Source: Gordonia oryzae | GTDB taxonomy: Bacteria; Actinomycetota; Actinomycetes; Mycobacteriales; Mycobacteriaceae | Direction: 5' to 3' | Length of the DNA: 64,000 bases | NCBI RefSeq assembly: GCF_003797185.1 | Contig: NZ_RKMH01000002.1 | Location: forward strand, 359,407-423,406 | Part shown: positions 9,299 to 22,214 of the stretch, piece after piece | Layout of the letters: each line of letters starts with the position of its first letter | Position numbering within the stretch: position 1 is the stretch's first letter | The notes under the pieces: generated by a model | What the model saw: the letters and a program-made list of their open reading frames with translations, nothing else | Databases searched by the model: none | Told to the model about the DNA's origin: nothing | Program-made: the position numbers and the translations under genes

Positions 9299-11653
9299 TC
9301 ACATCTGACGGCGGTAGGGCTCGCATCCCGGCGGGGCCTTGGGGGGCTCGCGCAAGGCGATCTCCGGAATCGGCATGGTGACCGGTGTGCCGTCGGTGAG
9401 GGTGAACTTGTCGCCGTGATGCGCGAGGTCGATGTCGGGTCCCGAGAGCAGGCGATAGGTTGCCGAGTTCTTGTTGATGGCGACCAGCATCTTGGAGTCG
9501 CGCACCGTCATCCGGAACGACAGGTACTCCAGTCGTGTCGGCAGTCTCGGCGCGAACGTGATGTTGCCGCCGAAGTCGCGCATGCCGCCGAACCCGGCCA
9601 CACAATCCATCCATGCTCCGGCCAGCGCGGCGATGTGCAGACCGCTCGCCACGTTGTCATGCAGATCGTGCAGGTCGGTGAAGACCGATTCGACGAGTAA
9701 ATCGTAGGAGAGGTCGAGGTAGCCGACCTCCGCGGCGGTGACCGCCTCACAACACGCCGACAACGACGAATCCCGCACCGTCAGTGGGTAGTAGTAGTCG
9801 AAGTTCCGCAGTTTCTGTTCCGGGGTGAAGCTCTCCCCGAACAGGTACATGGCGAACACCAGGTCGGCCTGTTTGACGACCTGTTTGCGGTATAGCTCGT
9901 AGTACGGATAGTTCAGCAGCAGTGGATATTTGCCGCGTGAGGCCTCGAAATCCCATGCACCCAACAGGGTGAACGCCTCGCATTGCTGGTGCACCCCGAG
10001 TGCCTCGTCGTAGGGCATCACCATGTCGTCGGCGCAGGCTTCCCAATGCGCCGACTCGGCGTTGGTGACGCCGAACTGCTGAGCCAGATCCGGACGCCGG
10101 TGCACCGCGGCCACTGCATCCCGAAGATTCTGTTGTGCAGCGAGATTGGTGAAGATGTTGTTATTGACCACGGCGGTGTACTCGTCGGGTCCGGTGATGC
10201 CGTCGATCCGGAAGTGTCCGTTGACGTCGTGATGTCCGAGGCCGGCGAACAGACGGGCGGTCTCGACGAGTATCTCGACGCCGCATTCGGTTTCGAACTG
10301 TTCATCATGCGTGGCGCGCAGATACCGGCCGGTTGCGTTGGCGATGTCGGCGCTCACGTGCACGCCCGCGGTGCCTGCGGGCCAGTAACCCGAACACTCG
10401 TCGCCGTTGATCGAGCGCCACGGGAACATTGCGCCCCGCTGGGCGAGTTCGGCGGCACGTGCCTTGGCCTTGTCCATGGTGGCGTGGCGCCAGCGCAACT
10501 CCTCGCCGGCCGCCGCGGGCACCGTGTACGTCAGCATCGGCAGGATGAAACTCTCGGTGTCCCAGAAGGTGTGGCCATCGTAGCCCGGGCCGGTGAGGCC
10601 CTTGGCCGGGATCGCACGCGATTGGCCGCGGGCGCCCGCCTGGAGTACGTGAAACAGGGCGAACCGGATAGCCTGCTGCAGTTCGGGATCGCCGTCGAGC
10701 TCGATGTCGGCGTCGCGCCAGAAGTCCTCGAGGTAGGCGGCCTGGTTGGCCTTCAACGATTCCCAGCCGGTCTCCATCGCCATCGCCAGAGCGGCGTCGA
10801 CCTGCGCGCGCAGCGCGGGTACCGATCGCCGCGCCGACCAGCCGTAGCCGATGTATTTGGTCAGGCTCAGCCGGGTGCCCTCGGGGACGTTGGCGGCTAC
10901 CGTCAGTCGTGCCAGGTCACCGTCGGCGCGAATGAAAGTATCTGCGCGATCCGGGAAGTCGATCTGGTGATCCATGCCGGCGGCCATGTGCAGGCCGGAG
11001 CGCTTGGTGTGGTGAACGAGGATGCCCCAGTAGTTGCGGCAGGTTGCGAGGTCCGAGACGAGTGGCTGATCGAGGGCGGCGGCCAGACGTGGATCGTTGC
11101 CCGGCGTCGGAATGGGCTCGTTGGCGAGCAGATCCGATTGCAGTACCAGGTTCATGTCCTCGCCGACCGGTTCCACCTCGTAGTGGATCGCGGCGATGGT
11201 GCGCTTGGTGAACGACACCAGCCGTTCGGATTTGATGCGCACCGTGCGGCCGGTCGGGGAGGTCCACAGGGTGCTGCGCCGCAAGGTCCCGGTCCGGAAG
11301 TCGAGTACGCGCTCGTGCTCCTCGGTGCGACCGTAACGCAGGTCCATCGGCTCGTCCTCGACGAGTAGCCGGATGATCTTGCCGTCGGTGACGTTGACCA
11401 CGGTCTGCCCGGATTCGGGGTAGCCGTAACCACTTTCGGCATACGGCAGACCGCGCTGCTCGTAAAAGCCGTTGAGATAGGTGCCCGGGTGATCGACCGG
11501 CTCACCCTCCTCGAAGGTGCCGCGCAAACCGATGTGTCCGTTGGACAGCGCAAAAAGGGTTTCGGTGCGTCCGAGCATGTCGATGTCAAGTCCACGCCAG
11601 CGCAATTGCCATGGGTGGACGTCGAATCCGTAGGCGTTGTCGGAGGTGCTCAT
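9299..11653 (-). CDS. Glycoside hydrolase family 65 phosphorylase (trehalose/maltose-type)
   Basis: A 784-residue GH65 protein: N-terminal beta-sandwich (FALSNGHIGLRGTFEEGEP), then the (alpha/alpha)6 barrel with GYDGHTFWDTESFILPML and the catalytic acid in ITGPDEYTAVVNNN. GH65 members phosphorolyse alpha-linked disaccharides to beta-glucose 1-phosphate plus a second sugar; some hydrolyse instead. The HAD gene upstream overlaps the start by ATGA, so the two are translationally coupled, and its expected beta-phosphoglucomutase activity would convert the product to glucose 6-phosphate. M. tuberculosis has the same pair (Rv3401/Rv3400). Substrate specificity is not resolved. Confidence 0.9.
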   Translation of the reverse strand: MSTSDNAYGFDVHPWQLRWRGLDIDMLGRTETLFALSNGHIGLRGTFEEGEPVDHPGTYLNGFYEQRGLPYAESGYGYPESGQTVVNVTDGKIIRLLVEDEPMDLRYGRTEEHERVLDFRTGTLRRSTLWTSPTGRTVRIKSERLVSFTKRTIAAIHYEVEPVGEDMNLVLQSDLLANEPIPTPGNDPRLAAALDQPLVSDLATCRNYWGILVHHTKRSGLHMAAGMDHQIDFPDRADTFIRADGDLARLTVAANVPEGTRLSLTKYIGYGWSARRSVPALRAQVDAALAMAMETGWESLKANQAAYLEDFWRDADIELDGDPELQQAIRFALFHVLQAGARGQSRAIPAKGLTGPGYDGHTFWDTESFILPMLTYTVPAAAGEELRWRHATMDKAKARAAELAQRGAMFPWRSINGDECSGYWPAGTAGVHVSADIANATGRYLRATHDEQFETECGVEILVETARLFAGLGHHDVNGHFRIDGITGPDEYTAVVNNNIFTNLAAQQNLRDAVAAVHRRPDLAQQFGVTNAESAHWEACADDMVMPYDEALGVHQQCEAFTLLGAWDFEASRGKYPLLLNYPYYELYRKQVVKQADLVFAMYLFGESFTPEQKLRNFDYYYPLTVRDSSLSACCEAVTAAEVGYLDLSYDLLVESVFTDLHDLHDNVASGLHIAALAGAWMDCVAGFGGMRDFGGNITFAPRLPTRLEYLSFRMTVRDSKMLVAINKNSATYRLLSGPDIDLAHHGDKFTLTDGTPVTMPIPEIALREPPKAPPGCEPYRRQM

Positions 11654-12360
11654 GCGGGGAGAAACTCCTCGAGATCGTTGACGACGATGGACGCCCCGGC
11701 CGCGGTCATCGATGCGGCCTGGGTGCCACCGACCCGGTCGATACCGACGACGTAGCCGAAATGACCGGCGGCACCGGCCTGGACTCCGGAGATCGCATCC
11801 TCGAACACCGCGGCGGCGGCGGGCTCGACGCCCATCCGCTCTGCTCCGAGAAGGTACGAGTCGGGGGCGGGTTTGCCGCGCAGGCCCGCGGCGGCGGTCT
11901 CGAGACCGTCCACGCGTACCTCCACGAACTTCGACAGATCGGCGGCGTCGAGCACCGCGGCGCCGTTCTTCGACGAGGTCACCACTGCGATCCGCAGTCC
12001 GGCATCCTTGGCGGCCTGCAAATAGCGCACTGATCCCGGATACGGGTTCACCCCATCGCGTTCGAGGCTGGCGAGGAACATCTCGTTCTTCCCGCTGCCG
12101 ATTGCCTCGACGGTGGCGTCGTCGACGTCGTCGATACCGCGGCTGGCGAGGAAGGCACGCACACCGTCGTCGCGCGGACGGCCGTCGACATGGTCGAGGT
12201 AGTCCTGCTCGGTGAACGGCGTGAACCCCTCGCCGTCGCGCTGACGAAGGTAGGCATCGAACGCCGCCTTCCACGCGTGGCGATGCAGGACGGCGGTACT
12301 GGTGAGGACACCGTCGAGGTCGAAGAGCGCGACGGTGACGTCATCTGGCAAACCCAACAC
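11650..12360 (-). CDS. HAD-superfamily hydrolase, beta-phosphoglucomutase-like
   Basis: A 236-residue HAD enzyme with motif I as FDLDGVLTSTAVLH (nucleophile and acid Asp), a helical cap region, VVTSSKNGAAVL (motif II), and KPAPDSYLLGAERM and VFEDAISGVQAG (motifs III/IV). The cap and motif I match the beta-phosphoglucomutase family that isomerizes beta-glucose 1-phosphate to glucose 6-phosphate. Its stop overlaps the GH65 start (ATGA at 11650-11653), so both act in one disaccharide-use step. It is divergent from the PhzF-like gene across about 120 bases. Confidence 0.88.
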   Translation of the reverse strand: MLGLPDDVTVALFDLDGVLTSTAVLHRHAWKAAFDAYLRQRDGEGFTPFTEQDYLDHVDGRPRDDGVRAFLASRGIDDVDDATVEAIGSGKNEMFLASLERDGVNPYPGSVRYLQAAKDAGLRIAVVTSSKNGAAVLDAADLSKFVEVRVDGLETAAAGLRGKPAPDSYLLGAERMGVEPAAAAVFEDAISGVQAGAAGHFGYVVGIDRVGGTQAASMTAAGASIVVNDLEEFLPA

Positions 12361-12483
12361 GAGTGGTCACGCTACCCGTCTGTGGCGGCTGGGGCGCGCT
12401 ATGCGAGCGACGCAGATCCGCGGGGTGTCGTGAGGTGCATAAATGTGTGGACGTGTGCGATGCGAATGATGAACCATGAGGCC

Positions 12484-13344
12484 ATGTCTCGTGGTGTGGT
12501 ACAGTCCCGTCGCTTCGCCCAGGTCGACGTCTTCGCGTCCCCACCGGTCTCCGGCAACCCGGTGGCGGTGGTCGTCGACTCCGACGGCCTCAGTGACGAC
12601 CAGATGGCTGCGTTCGCGCGATGGACCAATCTGTCGGAAACCACGTTCCTGCTGCCGCCGACCGATCCCGACGCCGACTACCGGCTGCGAATCTTCACTC
12701 CCGGCTCGGAATTGCCCTTCGCCGGGCATCCGACGCTGGGGTCGGCGCATGCATGGCTCGCCACCGGGGGTGTCGCCGCGGGCGAGGACATCGTGCAGGA
12801 GTGCGGTGTCGGGCTGGTCCGCATCCGACGGACCGACGGTCGCCTCGCCTTCGCGGCCCCGCCCCTGAGCCGCTCCGGGCCGGTCGCCGACGACACCCGC
12901 GCCGAGGTGACCGCCGCCCTCGGCGTGGACCCACAGCATGTGCTCGCCGCCGAATGGGTGGTCAACGGGCCGCGGTGGATGGTGGTGCAGCTCGATTCGG
13001 CGCAGCGCGTGCTCGAGGTGACGCCCGACTTCGCCGCCCTCGGTGACCATGAGGTGGGGGTCGTCGGCGCCCACACGGAGGCGACCGCGCCCGAAGCTGG
13101 AGTGATGTTCGAGGTCCGCGCGTTTGCACCCGGCGACGGCATCAACGAGGACCCGGTCACCGGCAGTCTCAACGCGGGCATTGCGATGTGGCTGCGCGCA
13201 TCCGGCCTCGCGCCGACGACGTATGTCGCTGCGCAGGGATCCGTGCTCGGCCGGTCCGGACGCGTGCACGTCACCGACGACGGGGAGACCATCTGGATCG
13301 GGGGCGAGTGCGCAACCGTCATCACCGGCAGCGTCCACCTGTAG
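12484..13344 (+). CDS. PhzF-family isomerase-like protein
   Basis: A 286-residue protein of the PhzF/diaminopimelate-epimerase-fold family. It has the family N-terminus RRFAQVDVFASPPVSGNPVAVV, the proposed catalytic Glu in LSETTFLLPP (near residue 45), FAGHPTLGSAHAWL and the C-terminal EDPVTGSLNAG. Most family members have no known substrate, and no phenazine genes are nearby, so a role in phenazine synthesis should not be assumed. ATG 12484 gives the usual start a few residues before RRFAQ. The frame runs open further upstream, but those residues are not family-like. A perfect palindrome follows the stop. Confidence 0.87.
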   Translation: MSRGVVQSRRFAQVDVFASPPVSGNPVAVVVDSDGLSDDQMAAFARWTNLSETTFLLPPTDPDADYRLRIFTPGSELPFAGHPTLGSAHAWLATGGVAAGEDIVQECGVGLVRIRRTDGRLAFAAPPLSRSGPVADDTRAEVTAALGVDPQHVLAAEWVVNGPRWMVVQLDSAQRVLEVTPDFAALGDHEVGVVGAHTEATAPEAGVMFEVRAFAPGDGINEDPVTGSLNAGIAMWLRASGLAPTTYVAAQGSVLGRSGRVHVTDDGETIWIGGECATVITGSVHL

Positions 13345-13359
13345 GGGCACCGGTGCCCC
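13344..13359 (+). terminator. Perfect 16-bp palindrome after the PhzF-like gene
   Basis: GGGGCACC followed directly by GGTGCCCC begins in the last base of the stop codon. A hairpin would form with the central four bases as loop. There is no T-run, so this is terminator-like rather than a classical intrinsic terminator. tatD starts 34 bases further on. Confidence 0.45.
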
Positions 13360-13393
13360 CGACCCCGGTTCGCCGAGCCCTACAGTTGGCCCC

Positions 13394-14326
13394 ATGACCG
13401 ACGCCGACAGCGCCCACCACACCGCCGACAGCGCCCACCACACCGCCGACAGCGCTTCGATGAAGGCCGAGAGCGCCAAGGCGGCCAAGAAGCGGCGTCG
13501 TCGGGAGCCGCCGCCGGACCCCGAGCCCCTGCCGGGGCTGGTCGACGCGCACACCCATCTCGCCGCCTGCGGCGGGCGGGATGCGGACTCGGTCCGGGCC
13601 ATCCTCGATCATGCCGAGAGGGTCGGTGTCGGGCAGGTGGTCACCGTCGCCGACGACATGATCGACGCGCGCTGGGCCCTCGACGCCGCGCACTGCGACG
13701 ATCGGGCGTTCGCGGCGGTCGCGCTGCATCCCACCCATGCGGGCGAACTCGACGATGCGGCGCGCGCCGAGCTCGAACAGATGGCCGCCGATCCGCGGGT
13801 GGTGGCCATCGGCGAGACCGGTCTCGACTACTACTGGCCCGGCAAGTCCGAGTCGGCCGCGGCGCCGGAGGTGCAGAAGGATGCCTTCGCCTGGCACATC
13901 GATCTGGCCAAGCGGATCGGCAAGCCGCTGATGATCCACAACCGGGAGGCCGACCACGACCTCCTCGACATCCTGGCGGCCGAGGGCTCACCGGACGCGG
14001 TGGTCATGCATTGCTTTTCCGGTGACCTGACTGTTGCTCGCGAATGCATAGATCGCGGGTATTTTCTGAGTTTTGCTGGAACTGTGACATTCGCCAATGC
14101 CGCCGAGCTTCGTGAGGCGGCTCACCTGGTGCCCGATGGGCAGATCCTCGTCGAGACCGACGCGCCGTTCCTGACCCCGCATCCCTACCGTGGCCAGCCG
14201 AATCAGTCCTATTGCCTGCCCTATTCGGCGCGGTTGCTCGCCGATGTCCGTCGAACGGATGAGCACGCGATGGCGCAAACGCTCGGTGACAACGCACGGC
14301 GCGTGTACCGGCTGTCTTTGCAGTAA
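13394..14326 (+). CDS. tatD: TatD-family metal-dependent deoxyribonuclease
   Basis: A 310-residue TIM-barrel hydrolase. Metal and catalytic ligands are all in place: DAHTHL, GETGLDYY, MIHNREAD, MHCFSG and VETDAPFL. Family members are 3'-5' exonucleases acting in DNA repair and degradation. The first 50 residues are a low-complexity, charged leader (three repeats of ADSAHHT type, then a Lys/Arg patch) absent from most homologues. A stretch at about 14,010-14,095 is much richer in A and T and uses codons unlike the rest of the gene. rpfB follows, as in mycobacteria. Confidence 0.93.
   Translation: MTDADSAHHTADSAHHTADSASMKAESAKAAKKRRRREPPPDPEPLPGLVDAHTHLAACGGRDADSVRAILDHAERVGVGQVVTVADDMIDARWALDAAHCDDRAFAAVALHPTHAGELDDAARAELEQMAADPRVVAIGETGLDYYWPGKSESAAAPEVQKDAFAWHIDLAKRIGKPLMIHNREADHDLLDILAAEGSPDAVVMHCFSGDLTVARECIDRGYFLSFAGTVTFANAAELREAAHLVPDGQILVETDAPFLTPHPYRGQPNQSYCLPYSARLLADVRRTDEHAMAQTLGDNARRVYRLSLQ
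13403..13455 (+). repeat. 21-bp tandem repeat inside the tatD leader
   Basis: Two identical 21-bp units (GCC GAC AGC GCC CAC CAC ACC) are followed by 11 bases of a third, encoding repeated Ala-Asp-Ser-Ala-His-His-Thr. The unit length keeps the frame. The nucleotide identity implies recent expansion, so copy number probably varies between strains. Confidence 0.85.
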
Positions 14327-14353
14327 TCATCCCTGCTCGTTATCGTATTGTGA

Positions 14354-16469
<2,116 letters not shown>

Positions 16470-16929
16470 GCGCAGCACGTACTGCTTTCTGCCAGTCAAT
16501 GCCCCTCTCGCGTAAGGAAATCGTGACGCGCGAGCGAGATCGACCAGTGCGAAGCGCTCGGGCCGACCGCAACTTCTCCGGCAACGGCCCGGTCTGTCAA
16601 GGAACCGCTCCTCCTCGGCGGTGACCTGAGCGATGAACGGGCCCAGCACTACCGCACGCTGCTACCCGAGGTGGCGCGCGCTGCCGCGTGCAGCGGACCT
16701 GGTGCGGATGCTCGCCGATGCCCGCCCTCGGAAGGCGCTCCCGTCGTCCGGGGTAGGAGGTCTCCGACGCAGTGCTGGATCTGCCGGTGGTGCGTGGTGC
16801 GGACCGGTGGTTTCGCGGCCGCGGAGTTGCTCGATGTGGGCGCGAGCGAGGTCGTCGACCACCTCGCCGTGATGGTCGAACGGGGTTGGCGACCGTGACT
16901 CGCACGGTGATTCACTACCCTGGATACTC
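16470..16929. other. 460-bp gap between ksgA and ispE, no convincing gene
   Basis: All frames are interrupted, and none gives a recognisable family or a good ribosome site. A plus-strand stretch ending near 16,898 ([18 protein letters not shown]) reads like the tail of a real protein but has no credible beginning, so a decayed gene is possible. No tRNA or strong hairpin was seen. Confidence 0.4.
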
Positions 16930-17892
16930 GTGTCCCCAGCGTCCCTGACGGTGATCTCCGACTCCGTTTCCGTGCGCGTGCCCGCCAAGGTGAATCTTCA
17001 CCTCGGCGTCGGCCCGCTCCGCGACGACGGCTACCACGATCTCGTCACCGTCTACCAGGCGCTCTCGTTGTACGACGACGTCACCGTCGCGCGCGCCGCC
17101 GCCCTTGGGGTGACGCTGCGCCGCGAGGGCGGGCGGGGCGCCGATGCCGCCGATGTACCCCTCGACGACGACAACCTGGCGATCAAGGCCGTCCGAGCGC
17201 TCGGCACATGGGCCGACCGCGACCCACGGGTGGCCATCGAGATCGTCAAACGTATCCCGGTCGCCGGCGGCATGGCCGGCGGTAGCGCCGACGCCGCTGG
17301 TGCTCTGGTGGCCCTCGCCGCGCTGTGGAAACTCGATCTGCCGCGCGCTGAGCTACTGGAGATCGCTGCCGGTCTCGGCAGCGACGTGCCCTTCTCGGTG
17401 CAGGGCGGCACCGCCATGGGCACCGGCCGCGGTGAGCAACTGATGCCGATGATCGCGCGCGGCGAACTGCACTGGGTGCTGGCGTTTGCGCGCGACGGAC
17501 TGTCCACGCCCGCCGTCTTCGCCGAACTCGACCGTCTGCGCGCCGATCACGCCGACGCCTTCGACGCGCACAACCCGCGGCCCGACGCCCTGGTGCAGGC
17601 GCTGACTTCCGGGCAGCCGAAGCAGATCGCACCGCTGCTGCACAACGATCTGCAGCCGGCCGCACTGAGTTTGCAGCCGGGACTGCGCCGCACGCTACGC
17701 GCCGGTGTCGACGCCGGCGCGTTGAACGGCATCGTCTCCGGATCGGGGCCGACGTGCGCTTTCCTGTGCGCCGACGCCGACGCCGCGGTGGCAGTGGCCG
17801 CCGAGCTGTCCGGTGCCGGGGTGGCCCGTTCGGTACGCACCGCATCCGGGCCGGTCAGTGGTGCGACCCGACGACAGGTGCCCGGGCAATGA
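16930..17892 (+). CDS. ispE: 4-diphosphocytidyl-2-C-methyl-D-erythritol kinase
   Basis: ATP-dependent kinase of the MEP pathway to isopentenyl diphosphate. It is 320 residues of the GHMP fold: substrate motif [13 protein letters not shown] near the start, GHMP ATP loop [17 protein letters not shown], and C-terminal [13 protein letters not shown]. The annotated start is GTG 16930; a second GTG seven codons on is also possible. Its stop overlaps the ATG of the following secreted lipase (ATGA at 17889), so that lipase is translationally coupled to it. Confidence 0.94.
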   Translation: MSPASLTVISDSVSVRVPAKVNLHLGVGPLRDDGYHDLVTVYQALSLYDDVTVARAAALGVTLRREGGRGADAADVPLDDDNLAIKAVRALGTWADRDPRVAIEIVKRIPVAGGMAGGSADAAGALVALAALWKLDLPRAELLEIAAGLGSDVPFSVQGGTAMGTGRGEQLMPMIARGELHWVLAFARDGLSTPAVFAELDRLRADHADAFDAHNPRPDALVQALTSGQPKQIAPLLHNDLQPAALSLQPGLRRTLRAGVDAGALNGIVSGSGPTCAFLCADADAAVAVAAELSGAGVARSVRTASGPVSGATRRQVPGQ

Positions 17893-19130
17893 TCACGCGA
17901 CCACGACGGCCGCGCACGCGAACGCGGGGCGAATGGGTCAACGCCCGCGGTGTACCCGGGGCGTTCGCTCGGACGCTCCGCGAATGTCGTCGGCTCGGGT
18001 TCGTCGGTGTGGTTGCCTTCGTGGTCGGAGTGATGACGGTCGGCCTGGCGTCGATCGGAGCCGGCTCGGCCACCGCGACCCCGATCCCCGGGCGCGTGCT
18101 CGCCGGCACTGCGATCGGCGGCGCCGACCTGCCGCCCGGCGCGGCGTCGGGACAACGACTCACGTATGTGACCCGCGACCAGAATGATCGAATGGCGTTG
18201 TCCACCGGCGTGTTCTACGTCCCGAAGGGCACGCCGCCGTCGGGCGGCTGGCGCATCTTTTCCTGGGCGCACGGCACCACCGGGATCGCCGACGAGTGCG
18301 CGCCGAGCCGGACCCGCAACGGCTCCGGTGTCGACACCGCGATCATCGACGCTCTCAAGCGCGGATATGCGGTCACCGCAACCGATTACGCGGGTCTCGG
18401 CGCGCCCGGTGAGACCGAGTACCTCGGCGGACGGGCCGCCGCGCACTCGGTGATCGACATGATCCGCGCGGCTCGCGCCCGTGACGCGTCGTTGGGTACC
18501 GAGTGGGTGTCCGCCGGTCATTCGCAGGGCGGGCATGCGGCATTGTTCGCCGGGCACGAGGCGCCGTCCTACGCCCCTGAACTGAATCTGCGTGAAATCC
18601 TGGCCCTGGCACCGGCTTCCGGTATCGAAGGGGTACTCACCAAGTCGTTCACCCCCAGTGTGCCGAGCCTGGGGAAACTCAACACCGTCAGTGCGCTGTA
18701 TCTCTACATCCTCGCCGGTCTCGACCACGCGCGACCCGATCTGCACGTCACCGATCACCTCACCCAGGCGGGCAAACGCTACCTCGATCTCGCGCGATCG
18801 GAGTGCAACGGCGAGGTGTCGGCCGCGATGCGGTCGGTGGCGCCGGGGGATCTGCTGGACTCCTCGCTGGGCGACGAGCGTTTCGTGGCCGCGCTGGCCG
18901 ACTACACGCGGGTGCCGACCGGCGGGTACACGGTGCCGATCCGCATCGATCACGGCCTGCTCGACCCGGTGGTGCCGTTCCCGTTGACCGCGACGCTGGT
19001 CCGCTCGATGCGTGCCGACGGTACCGACGTCGACCTGCACACCCACACCCGTGCCGACCACACCGAGGTCGTCGCCGATTCTCTCGATCAGGTGATGGGT
19101 ACCGCCGCGGCGGCATTCGGGCGGGACTGA
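17889..19130 (+). CDS. Secreted lipase (secretory lipase / LIP-like alpha/beta hydrolase)
   Basis: A 413-residue exported lipase. The N-terminus has an Arg-rich stretch then a hydrophobic segment ([19 protein letters not shown]) ending at SATATP, a plausible signal peptidase site near residue 60. The catalytic elbow is [12 protein letters not shown]; the acid is probably the Asp of [10 protein letters not shown] and the base the His of ADHTEVV. The overall pattern fits the secretory lipase family (PF03583-like) common in mycolic-acid bacteria, acting on acylglycerols. It overlaps ispE by four bases. Coupling to an isoprenoid gene has no obvious functional logic. Confidence 0.87.
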   Translation: MITRPRRPRTRTRGEWVNARGVPGAFARTLRECRRLGFVGVVAFVVGVMTVGLASIGAGSATATPIPGRVLAGTAIGGADLPPGAASGQRLTYVTRDQNDRMALSTGVFYVPKGTPPSGGWRIFSWAHGTTGIADECAPSRTRNGSGVDTAIIDALKRGYAVTATDYAGLGAPGETEYLGGRAAAHSVIDMIRAARARDASLGTEWVSAGHSQGGHAALFAGHEAPSYAPELNLREILALAPASGIEGVLTKSFTPSVPSLGKLNTVSALYLYILAGLDHARPDLHVTDHLTQAGKRYLDLARSECNGEVSAAMRSVAPGDLLDSSLGDERFVAALADYTRVPTGGYTVPIRIDHGLLDPVVPFPLTATLVRSMRADGTDVDLHTHTRADHTEVVADSLDQVMGTAAAAFGRD

Positions 19131-19197
19131 GCACCGCACCGGCGGGGAGTCGGCGCCGCAGGAGAGCCCGACAGTCCGGGGTTGTTATCGTCTACCG

Positions 19198-21045
<1,848 letters not shown>

Positions 21046-21050
21046 GGCGC

Positions 21051-21827
21051 TCAGGGCGGCGGCGTCGGCTGCGTTGCCCGCGCGGCGTCGATCGAGGCCG
21101 CGAACTCACTGATCATCGTCCCTGCCACGGCCGGCTGGATCAGCGGATACAGATGGGTGGCGCGAGGGATGACGCGTCGCTGTGCACGTGGTGAGAGTGC
21201 AACGAATCTGCGTTCGTGGAGTCGGAACTGATCCCAGCCGCCGTTGGCGAACAGCATCGGTCCCGAATACCCGGCGAGTGCGGACAACGCGTCGAACCCG
21301 GCGATCTCGTCGACCACATCGGCAATCGAGTGCAACGCGAGGCCGCCGGCCTCCATGTCGTCGCAGACCCGCGCCCCCAACGCTATTCGGGTGATCAACC
21401 GGCTGATTTCGGCGCTCTGCGCGGGCAGGAACGAGGTGGCTGCGCCGAAAACCCGGAACGGTGCGGCCAACAACCCGCTGGGCTGGGCGGTCGATCCCAT
21501 CGCGACGAGCCCGGCCACCCGCTCGGGATGCGCGGCCACGGTGGCCATCGCGACATAGCCGCCCAACGACATTCCCGCGACGACCGCCGGTGCGCCGAGT
21601 TGGTCGATGGCGTCGACGACGGTAGACACCGCCTCGGTCATCGTGAAGGTCTCGGCGCTGCGCGTGCCGTGACCGGGCAGGTCGGGGTGGATCACCGGCC
21701 GGTCGGTGACGGCGCTCGCGATGCGATGCAGCGACGCACCGCTGACGCGCAGACCGTGAACGAGGACCACCGGAGTGGGCTTCTCCGACCGCGCGCTGAT
21801 TCCCATGTCGGCTTCGTTGCAGCTCAT
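21051..21827 (-). CDS. Alpha/beta hydrolase
   Basis: A 258-residue cytoplasmic-type alpha/beta hydrolase: oxyanion strand PVVLVHGLRVSG, DLPGHGTRS, nucleophile elbow VAGMSLGGYVAM, a late Asp in GGWDQFRLHE and His in IPRATHLYPLI. Two ATGs are available (21827 and 21806); I took the first. The frame is open much further upstream, but that sequence is not family-like. The gene is convergent with the ABC-F gene, five bases away. The substrate is unknown. Confidence 0.82.
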   Translation of the reverse strand: MSCNEADMGISARSEKPTPVVLVHGLRVSGASLHRIASAVTDRPVIHPDLPGHGTRSAETFTMTEAVSTVVDAIDQLGAPAVVAGMSLGGYVAMATVAAHPERVAGLVAMGSTAQPSGLLAAPFRVFGAATSFLPAQSAEISRLITRIALGARVCDDMEAGGLALHSIADVVDEIAGFDALSALAGYSGPMLFANGGWDQFRLHERRFVALSPRAQRRVIPRATHLYPLIQPAVAGTMISEFAASIDAARATQPTPPP

Positions 21828-21983
21828 CGGGAGACAGTATGACCGCTGTGACCGTCCGCGCATAGTGACGTGGGCCACTATCCGGTGGCTCCCCGCGAGA
21901 CGTCGAAGGGGCCCACCAACGCCATGCCGATGACCGAAGGAGTGGGATGACATCGCTACACAGCGCAAGACCGAGACGGTCGC

Positions 21984-22178
21984 ATGAGGCAGATACTGTG
22001 CCAGATGGGTGAGCGAGTCGCGTGGTACGTCGGCAGCGTCATGGGTGACCGCGACTACGAGCACCACCTGCAACACCATGCCGCACACGGTGATCCGACA
22101 CCGCCGATGAGCGAGCGCGACTACTGGCGCCACCGGTGGGACCATGTCGAGCACAACCCGCAGGGCCGATGCTGTTAG
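21984..22178 (+). CDS. YbdD/YjiX-family small protein (Sel_put)
   Basis: A 64-residue protein whose pattern GDRDYEHHLQHH, then PPMSERDYWRHRWD, then a C-terminal GRCC matches the YbdD/YjiX family. These proteins normally sit directly downstream of cstA (peptide/pyruvate transporter) and are thought to assist it. No cstA is present here. Upstream at about 21,936 is a strong Shine-Dalgarno-like GAAGGAG, but it serves an ATG in another frame that gives a 21-codon open frame ending inside this gene. The orphan state suggests that an upstream cstA was lost. Confidence 0.75.
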   Translation: MRQILCQMGERVAWYVGSVMGDRDYEHHLQHHAAHGDPTPPMSERDYWRHRWDHVEHNPQGRCC

Positions 22179-22214
22179 AGCGTGTCGTTCTTAGGCGTTT
22201 CTCCCGGATGACAC

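Noticed and set aside
9983..11368. Long plus-strand open frame opposite the GH65 gene
   Set aside because: It is a shadow of GH65 in high-GC DNA: composition is skewed and no family motif is present.
22167..22178. Selenoprotein reading of the YbdD-like gene
   Set aside because: The family name Sel_put suggests it, but the frame ends normally after Cys-Cys and no SECIS-like element was seen.
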